A stretch of DNA of 64,000 bases from Tolypeutes matacus (Eukaryota; Chordata; Mammalia; Cingulata; Chlamyphoridae), in assembly GCA_026826555.1 (NCBI GenBank), contig JAKSZT010054457.1, positions 5,083,467 through 5,147,466 of the forward strand, given 5' to 3'. Every line of letters starts with the position of its first letter. Within the stretch, counting starts at the first letter, position 1. Positions 56,452-64,000 of this stretch are shown piece after piece. Position numbers and translations under genes: made by a program. Under the pieces are notes generated by a model. The model was not told the DNA's origin and did not search any database. It was given only the letters and a program-made list of their open reading frames with translations.

Positions 56452-57099
56452 GGAAGTGGATGTGGCTCAAGCACTTGGGCTCCTGCCTACCATACAGGAG
56501 GTCCAGGGTTTGATTCCTGGGACTTCCTGGTGAAGGCAAGCTGGCCTGCACAGCGAGCTGGCCCATGCAGGAGTACAGGCCCACACAGAAGTGTTGGCTC
56601 ACACAGAGTCCTGGCCCGAGCAGAAAGCTGGTGCAGCAAGATGACACAATAAAAAGAGACACGGAGGAGCGACAATAAGAAACATAGCAGGGAAGAGGCT
56701 GTGGCTCAATCAGTAGGGCTCCCGTTTACCATATGGGAGGCCCCGGGTTCGGTTCCCGGGGCCTCCTGGTGAGGGCAGGCCTGCCCGCATGGCGTGGTTA
56801 GCTGACCCAGCGAGCACAAGCAGCAAGGGGGGGATAAATGAATAAATAAATAAAATCTTTAAAAAAAAAAAGAAAGAAAGAAATATAGCAGACCACGGAG
56901 CTGAGGTGGTGCAAGAGATTGAGCACCTCTCTCCCACTCTGGAAGGTCCCAGGATCAGTTCCTGGTGCTGCCTAATGAGAAGACAAGCAGACACAGAAGA
57001 ACACATGGAAAGCAGACAGTGAGCACAAAATTAACAGGAAGAGGGGGGAAAATAAATAAATAAGTCTTTAAAAAAAATAATTTTACTAAAAAAAAAAAC
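56452..57099 (+). mobile_element. Dimeric tRNA-derived SINE (outer), inserted in L1-G
   Basis: First monomer 56452-56689: GGAAGTGGATGTGGCTCAAG (box A) and GGTTTGATTCC (box B). Second part 56891-57099: GAGGTGGTGCAAGAGATTGA, GGATCAGTTCCTGGTGC and an AAATAAATAAATAAG tail. Flanks are an 11-bp imperfect target duplication, AATAAGTGCCA (56441-56451) and AATAAATGCCA (57100-57110). A second SINE lies inside it. The composition fits a DAS-type xenarthran SINE. Confidence 0.75.
56690..56877 (+). mobile_element. Young tRNA-derived SINE nested inside the outer SINE
   Basis: GGGAAGAGGCTGTGGCTCAA (box A), GGGTTCGGTTCCC (box B), GGCCTCCTGGTGAGGGCAGG, and an AAATGAATAAATAAATAAAA plus poly-A tail. It is flanked by a 13-bp target duplication with one mismatch, AAGAAACATAGCA (56677-56689) and AAGAAATATAGCA (56878-56890). 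It is the same subfamily as the reversed copy at 49568-49754. Confidence 0.9.
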
Positions 57100-57110
57100 A
57101 ATAAATGCCA

Positions 57111-57600
57111 AAATTACATTGGGAATCATGGAAGCAAGAAGGCAGTGGAATGACATATTTAAAGTGCTAAAATCAAAAATATGTCAACCATAATTTCTGT
57201 ATCTGGCAAAACTGTCTTTAAGAAAATGAGGGAGAGATTAAGACTTTCCCAGAAAAACAAAAGCTGAGGGAGCACGCCACTGCTAAACCATCCTACAAGA
57301 GATGCTAAGGAGAGGTCTGCAGGTTGAAAGGAAAGGACAATAGATATTGTTGAAGCCAGGTGAAACAAAGCAAAGATCTCCACTAACAGTTATGACTGGG
57401 GTAAATGTAAATGCTAGCACTTTTGTCTTTTGGATTTGTAACTACACTTTTTATTTTCTACAGGATCTAAAAGGCAAATGCATAAAATGTAATGAGAAAT
57501 CATGGTTTTTTTGACTTATAATGTATAAAAATTTAATTTGTGAAACTAGAGAAGAACTCCACAAATGCTCAATTGAAAGAGAATAATATCAGATTCGGTA
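57111..57600 (+). mobile_element. L1-G: ORF1 3' part and inter-ORF region
   Basis: It continues L1-G after the SINE nest. CATGGAAGCAAGAAGGCAGT, AAGACTTTCCCAGAAAAACA and AAGCTGAGGGAGCACGCCAC are L1 ORF1 C-terminal words. Then CTACAGGATCTAAAAGGCAA and TGCATAAAATGTAATGAGAA match the inter-ORF region of L1-D at ~47550. It ends where L1-B begins. Confidence 0.6.
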
Positions 57601-58970
57601 CCTTAAACTTGAAGGTGGACATGAATTTTTAAGGACGGCTGATTGGGGACAGGATCCTGCCTGGGTGGTCTGTTCCGGAAGCCTATGGAGAGAGAACCTT
57701 GGGGAAATCGATCTGGAGGGAGCTGGACAGTGAGGTGGACTGTTCAATATAAAATTGTGAGTTTTTTTCCCCAGCTGGAAATCATGGACACAGACAGTTC
57801 AGCTCCACCCTCCTGGCAACCCGGTGAGAGGGCACACTCTCTGAAGTGGGAAGGTCCTGGCAAAGGGTGAGAGGGCTTTTTTTCAGTTGGTTTGGCTACC
57901 TGGATCCCCTTGCAGCTTTTCAGGAGCAAACCAGCTGGCTAAAAGTGGTGCCAGGCTGAGGGGACAGGGAAATCTGCTGAGGAAGCCTGATTTACCTAAC
58001 AGCTGTGGGACACAGAGGCTTGGCTCAGGAGGGAGCAGAGCCAGCCAATTTTATATTTCCATGCTTAGTATCAGAGTCTCAGCTCCCCAGGGGGGCGGGA
58101 GGTCAGGCAGTGGGAAGTGTTTGATAAGTTTCCATTAGCCTATTTAAGGTCCCCTCGGTAGAGGGGGTGGTCCAGAAGAGCCCTTCTTTGGTTCCCTTAA
58201 TTGTTAAAAAAAATTTTTTTAACTTAATTTAATTGCTAAAATGTGTCTCAAAATGTGCAGAGAGAAGGCTGCAGGGTAATTGATTGATGAACACAAGCAG
58301 GCTGAGAGGCTCCACAAGGGCCAAAGAAGGAATGCTGTTCTTCCTTAGCTTTGTTTGACTACATGCTTATGTGCTTGTTTGGTTTTTCTTTGTTTGTTTC
58401 TTGCTTTTCTTTCCTCTTTCCTTCCCCCTCACCTTTTTTTTTTTTTTTAATTAGGTGCTGCTAGCTTGTTTCTTCTTTGGTGAGCTTCTTCTACCTTGAT
58501 TTTCCATTCTCTGTGTATAGATATTTTGTCTACCAATGCTGTCTTTTCCCTCCTTCATCTTTACACCTTCTGCTTTCTGTTGTGGTTCTTACATTCCACC
58601 TGTTTTCATTAGTCCTCAACTTCACAAGTGTCAATTTCTATCTTGTCTATTCTGTTTTCTTTTCTTTCTTTTTTTTAATTAACTTTTCCTTTCCACCCTT
58701 TCTTTACTCTTTCCCTCTCTCCTCATCATTCTGGCCTTTTAAATCATTCTATATATGTTTCTCTATTTGGTTTTCTATTCTATTGTAAATGCGCCACTTT
58801 TTTTCCCCTCTTACTCTACACTGCTTACATGAGTTAAATATTCACTTTACTAAGTCTGATAGGGCCCTTCTTCTAACTTTTACCAATATTCCTATTATCC
58901 TTTTTCCTTTCTTACCTCTTTCTATTCTTATGGCCCTAATATTTTTCTCTCAAGGGAACATAGAAAAAAG
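57601..58970 (+). mobile_element. L1-B 5' UTR (slightly 5'-truncated)
   Basis: From ~57632 it aligns with L1-A from ~35320 (ATTGGGGACAGGATCCTGCC; later GATTGATGAACACAAGCAGG; T-rich 58420-58900). The first ~65 bp of L1-A, including the YY1-like site, are missing, so the copy is 5'-truncated at or near 57632. The boundary within 57601-57632 is uncertain. Confidence 0.75.
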
Positions 58971-59097
58971 CAAGGAAATACAACAAGAAGAACAAAGTGG
59001 CAAAGAGAAAATTTAACACACGCACAGAACCAACAGGTAAATAAAACTCTAGAGCAGAGAGAGAAGCTAATCAACTGAATAAATCCATCAAGATAAA

Positions 59098-60055
59098 ATG
59101 ATGACCAGAGGGCAAGAAAAAATTACAAACCATACTAAGAAACAGGAAGACATGGACCATTCCAATGAACAAACTAAAATCCAGGAAGAGATGCGGAACA
59201 TTGAACAACTAATCAAAGCTGTCCAAACAAATACATATACCAACTTAATGAAGTGAAGGAAGAGATAAAGGATATTAAGAAAACACTGGGAGAACATACT
59301 GAAGAAATGGTAAACATACATAAAAAGATAATGGATATGATGGTGATGAATGGCACAATCCAAGAAATAAAAAAGACACTGGATTCACACAACAGCAGAT
59401 TTGAACAGGCAGAATAAAGAACTAGTGATGTGGAAGACAGTACATCTGAAATCAAACAGATAATAGAATAGATAGGTAAAAAGATAGAAAAAATCCAGCA
59501 GGGACTTAGGGATTTAACCGACAATACAAAACACACAAACATACACATTATAGGCATCCCAGACGGAGAAGAGAAGGGAAAAGGAACAGAAGGAAAGTTG
59601 AAGGAAATAATGGCTGAAAATTTCCCAACCCTATTGAGGAAGATGGATGTACACGTCCAGGAAGCACAGCGCACCCCAATCAGTATAAATCCCAACAGGC
59701 CTACTCCAAGGCATATAATTATCAAAATGTCCAATGCTCAAGACAAAGAGAAAAGAGAACCATCACATACAAGGGAAGCATAATAAGACTAAGTGCTGAT
59801 TTCTCATCTGAAAACATGGAGGCAAGAAGACAATGATATGGCATAGCCAAGGTACTAAAAGAAAAAAACTTGCAGCAACGAATTCTCTATCCAGCAAAGC
59901 TGGCATTCAAAAATGATGGAGAACTCACAATATTCACAGATAAACAGAAATTAAGAGAATATGCCAATAAAAAATCTGCACTTCAAGAATTACTAAAGGA
60001 AGTTGTGCAGGTTGAAAGGAAAACACAGGAAAGAGAGAGTTGGAGGAGAGGGTAA
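59098..60055 (+). pseudogene. L1-B ORF1 (RNA-binding chaperone), broken
   Basis: ATG at 59098 or 59101 opens an ORF1p-like N-terminus (MTRGQEKITNHTKKQED) with a coiled-coil-like region to ~59400. The RRM/C-terminal part is clear at 59598-59783 (TPRHIIIKMSNAQDKEKRE) and 59870-60055 (ILYPAKLAFKNDGELTIF, then a basic end). ORF1p normally trimerises and binds L1 RNA. Here the frame is lost by an indel near 59250, in-frame stops near 59415-59470, and another shift near 59785. It is not functional. Confidence 0.8.
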
Positions 60056-60120
60056 GAGCAACTAAAAAGACAAAAAGAGAAATAAAAATAACATATGACA
60101 TACATAAACACAAAGAAAAT

Positions 60121-62606
60121 ATGGCTGATGTGAGAAATTCATTGAGAGTAATAACAATGAATGGTAATGAATTAAACTCATCAGTCAAGAGACACTGATT
60201 TGCATAATGGATAAGGAAATATTACCCATCTATATCTTGTCTACAAGAAACCCACCTTAGACCCAGGGATTCAAGGAGGCTGAAAGTGAATGGCTGGAAA
60301 ACAATTTTGCAAGCAAACAATAACCACAAAAGGACAGAAGTAGCTATCATAATATCTCACAACATAGATTTTAAATGCAAAACAATTGTAAGAGACAAAG
60401 ATGGACACTATATATAAGTAAAAGGGGTAATCTCTCAAGAAGAGAGAACAATCATAAACATTTATGCACCTAATCAGGGTGCCTCAAAACACATGAGGCA
60501 AGCACTGGAAAAACCAAGTGGAGAAATAAATGCCTCTACAATTTTAGTGGAGGAATTTAATGCACCATTATCACCATTAGACAGAACATCTAGACAGAGA
60601 ATCAAAAAAGAAACAAAGACTCTGAATAATACATTACAGGAACTGGACGTAATAGACATATACAGAACACTCCACCCAAATACAGTGGGATATACATTCT
60701 TCTCGAGTGCACATGGATCATACTCCAAGATAGAAAACATACTAGGCCACAGAACAACTCTCAATGAACTCAGAAAGATTAAGATTATACAAAGTAATTT
60801 CTCTGATCACAATGGAATGAAATTGGAAATCACTAAGGGCCAGAGAACCAGATTAGGCACAAAGATAGGAACTAAACAACACACTCTTTGACAAACAGTG
60901 GGTCAGGGAAGAAGATACAAAAGAAATCAGTAACTACCTCGAATCGAATGAAAATGACAACACAACATATCAAAACCTATGGGATGCAGCCAAAGCTGTC
61001 CTGAGAGGGAAATTAATAGCCATAAATGCAAATATTAAAAAAGAAGAAAGAACAAAATTGAAGACCTAAATGCACACCTGGAGGAATTGGAAAAACACCA
61101 AAAAACTAACCCTAAAGGAAGTAGAAAGAAAGAAATAACAAAGATTAGAGCAGAACTACATGAAATAGAAAATAAAAAAGCACTAGAAAAAATAATCAAA
61201 ACCAAAAGCCGATTCTTCAAGAAGATCAATAAAATTGGCAAACTCTTAACCAGACTAACAAAGAAAAAGAGAGAGCAGATGCAAATACACAAAATAAGGA
61301 ATGAAGAAGGGGACATCACTACTGACCCCACAGAAATAGAGTATCATAATAGAATACTTTGAAAAATAATATGCCAACAAGAATGATAATTCAAGAGGAA
61401 ATGGAAAAATTCCTGGAAACTGACAAGCAACCTACATTGAGGAAAGAAGGAATTGATGGACGCAACAGTTCAATTACAGGTAAAGAGATAGACTCGGTCA
61501 TCAAAAACCTCCCAATCAAGAAGAGCCCAGGGCCAGATGGCTTCACAAGTGAATTCCACCAAACATTCTAGAATGAGCTGACACCAATTCAGCTTAAGCG
61601 CTTCCAAAAAATAGAAATAGAAGGAATATTGCCTAACTCATTCTATGATGCCAAAATTACCCTAATACCAAAGCTAAACAAAGATACCATGAGAAAGGAA
61701 AATTACAGACCAATTTCTCTAATGAACCTAGATGTTAAAATCCTCAACAAAATACTTGCTAATTGCATTCAACAACATATCAAAAGAATTTTACACCATG
61801 ACCAAATGGGTTTCATCCCGGGTATGCAAGAATGGTTCAACATAAGAAAATCAATCAATGTAATACACCACATAAGCAGATTGAAAGAAAAAAATCACAT
61901 GATCATCTCTATAGATGCAGAAAAAGCATTTGACAAAATACAGCACCCTTTCCTGATAAAATCACTGCAAAAGATAGAAATAGAAGGAAACTTTCTGAAC
62001 ATGAGAAAGGGTATATATGAAAAACCCAAAGCTCACATCATCTTCAAAGGTGAAATTCTAAAAGCCTTCCCTCTGAGATTGGGAACAAGAAAAGAATACC
62101 CACTTTCAACACTCCTATTTGACATTGCTTTAGAAATACTTGCTCGAGCACTGAGGCAAGAAAAAGATATAAAAGGCATCCAAATTGGAAAAAAAGAAGT
62201 AAAAATTTCATTATTTGCAGGTGACATGATCCTATACGTAGAAAGCCCTGAGAAATCTACAACAAAGCTTCTAGAACTTATAAAGGAGTTCAGTAATGTC
62301 ACAGGCTATAAGATCAATGCTCAAAAATCAGTAGCATTTCTGTACACCAATAACGAGAAATCTGAGAAGGAAATCAAGAAAAAAATACCATTTACAATAG
62401 TAACTAAAAGAATCAAATACCTAGGAATAAATTTAACTAAAGATGTAAAGGACTTACATACAGAAAACTACACAACACTGTTAAAGGAAATCAAAGAAGA
62501 CTTAAATAAATGGAAGAATATTCCCTGTTCATGGATAGGAAGGCTAAACATCATCAAGATGTCTATCCTACCCAAACTAATCTACAATTTAATGCAATCC
62601 CAATAA
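60121..62606 (+). pseudogene. L1-B ORF2, endonuclease and reverse transcriptase, broken
   Basis: ATG 60121 begins an ORF2-like MADVRNSLRVITMN. Two stops follow within the first 30 codons (~60196-60210). The catalytic LQETHL region of the endonuclease is present at ~60240. The GDFN motif reads EEFN at ~60550, and SDHNGMKLE is retained at ~60810-60835. A 2-bp loss near 61335 and a stop at 61568 break the frame; the longest run is 61629-62606. The RT box is FAGD at 62214-62225, with one catalytic Asp replaced by Gly. Confidence 0.85.
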
Positions 62607-63817
62607 AAATCAACACTGTATTTTTTAAGGAATTAGAAAAACTAACTACAAAATTTATTTGGAATGGTAAGAGACCCTTAATTGACAAAGACATATTGAA
62701 AAAGAAAAATGAAGCTGGAGGCATCACACTACTTGACTTTAAAACATACTACAAAGCTACAGTGTTCAAAAACTGCATGGTATTGGCCCAAGGATAAACC
62801 TACTGACCAATGGAACTGAATTAAGAGTTCTGATATAAATCCTCACATATACAGTCATCTGGTATTCGACAAGGCCACAAGCCCACTCAGTTGGGAGAGA
62901 ATGGCCTCTTCAACAAGTGGTGCTTGGAGAACTGGATATCCATATCCAAAAGAATGAGAGAAGAATATCATCTCACACCTTATATGAAAATCAACTCAAG
63001 ATGGATCAAATATCTAAATATGTGAGCCAAGACCGTAAAGACATTGGAAGATTATGTAGGGAAGCATCTACAGGACTTGTATTAGGAAATGGTTTTATGA
63101 ACTTCACACCCAAAACACGAGCAATACAAGAAAAAACAGATAAATGGGATCCTCTCAAAATTAAAAACTGTTGCACCTCAAAGGATGTTTTCAAGAAAAT
63201 AAAAAGACAGCCTACCCAATGGGAGAAAATATTTGGCAACCATATATCTGATAGGAGCCTAATATCCTGCATATATAAAGAAATCCTACACTCGAAAATA
63301 AAAAGACTAACAACCCATTTAAAAAATGAGCAAGTGACCTGAAAAGACACTTATCCAAGGAAGAAATACAAATGGCTAAAAACCACATGAAAAAATGTTT
63401 GACATCTCTAGCTATTATAGAAATGCAAATCAAAGCTACATTGAGATACCATCTTACGCCCATTAAAATGGTGGCTGTTAAAAAAACAGCAGACCATAAG
63501 TGTTGGAGAGACTGTGGAGGAATGGGAACCATCATCCACTGCTGGTGGGATTGTGGAATGGTCCTGCCACTGTGGAGAACAGTTTGGCAGTTCCTCAAAA
63601 ACTAACTATAGATCTTCCATATGATCCAGCAATACCACTGCTGGGTATACACCCAGAAGAACTGAAAGTAAAGACACAAACTGATATATGCACACCAATG
63701 TTCATAGTGGCATTGTTCACTATTACCAAAAGTTGGAATCAACCCCAGTTCCCATCAACAGATGAATGGATAAACAAAATGTGGTACATACATACAATGT
63801 ATATTATTCAGCTGTAA
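62607..63817 (+). pseudogene. L1-B ORF2 C-terminal region, broken
   Basis: Pieces in different frames (62510-62797, 62917-63342, 63372-63605 and 63500-63817) carry the usual L1 C-terminal order. That order includes [33 protein letters not shown] (the Cys-rich segment) and LLGIHPEELK. It corresponds to 39130-40340 in L1-A. Frameshifts near 62600, 62860, 63340 and 63600 prevent translation. Confidence 0.8.
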
Positions 63818-64000
63818 GAAGGAATAAAGTGCTAACACATGAGATAACATGGATGAATCTTGAAGACCTTATATTGAGTGAAGCAAGCCAGGCATGGAAG
63901 GATGAACAGTACATGACCTCATTGATATGAATTAAGGAAACTGAGCAGTCTCTGAGAACTATTGTCTGAAAGATATGTGTACAAGAAAGAGAAAGAAAAT
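63818..64000 (+). mobile_element. L1-B ORF2 end / 3' UTR, cut by window edge
   Basis: ATAACATGGATGAATCTTGA, AGACCTTATATTGAGTGAAG and AAGCCAGGCATGGAAGGATG are the usual L1 end-of-ORF2 and 3' UTR words. The element continues past the window, so its poly-A tail and target duplication cannot be seen here. Confidence 0.8.

Overview
This is a piece of a large, AT-rich mammalian genome. It has no bacterial-style genes and no convincing complete host gene. Nearly all interpretable sequence is transposable elements: LINE-1 (L1) copies of several ages, ERVL/MaLR-type LTRs, one degenerate class I endogenous retrovirus (ERV), tRNA-derived SINEs, ancient MIR and L1M/L2-like remnants, and microsatellites. 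Several tRNA-derived SINEs have the look of xenarthran DAS-type SINEs (box A/box B head, CCTGGTGAGGGCA-like body, AAATAAATAAA tail). I therefore suggest Xenarthra (armadillo, sloth or anteater), from memory of the family and not from a search.

Layout. 1-7.1 kb: old antisense L1M pieces broken up by ERVL/MaLR LTRs, a SINE, a (TATC)n tract with a 10-N gap, and the first copy (Xi) of an unnamed retroposon that I call family X. A 165-codon open frame on the minus strand (1617-2114) is the only candidate host coding fragment. 7.1-10.6 kb: mostly unassigned, with two MIRs. 10.6-17.8 kb: a degenerate ERV with two ~565-bp LTRs, a His-type primer binding site, and recognisable RT, RNase H, integrase zinc-finger and Env-TM traces, flanked on both sides by purine-rich microsatellite. 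18.8-24.1 kb: two L1 copies in which a 5' leader is joined directly to the ORF2 3' end, plus ERVL LTRs. 24.3-26.7 kb: a SINE and MaLR elements. 27.9-34.5 kb: a long minus-strand L1 (L1-C) with two MaLR insertions. 35.25-40.35 kb: a younger plus-strand L1 (L1-A) lacking ORF1. 40.35-43.9 kb: three more X copies, two of them head-to-head. 45.4-52.7 kb: an old, near full-length L1 (L1-D) carrying an X copy, a young SINE and an unidentified retroposed fragment. 52.7-53.5 kb: an L1 fragment (L1-E). 53.7-54.2 kb: L2/MIR remnants. 55.3-57.6 kb: an old L1 (L1-G) split by a SINE-within-SINE nest. 57.6-64 kb: a younger L1 (L1-B) with damaged ORF1 and ORF2, running off the window edge.

The elements act together only as a retrotransposition landscape. 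L1 machinery (now inactivated in every copy seen here) evidently mobilised the SINEs, family X and at least one other transcript, as shown by target-site duplications and A-rich tails. The best candidate for something undescribed is family X: five copies, about 1.3-2 kb, with an L1-like 3' tail and a body I cannot match to L1 ORFs. Boundaries of old repeats are estimates by eye. No alignments or database searches were run.
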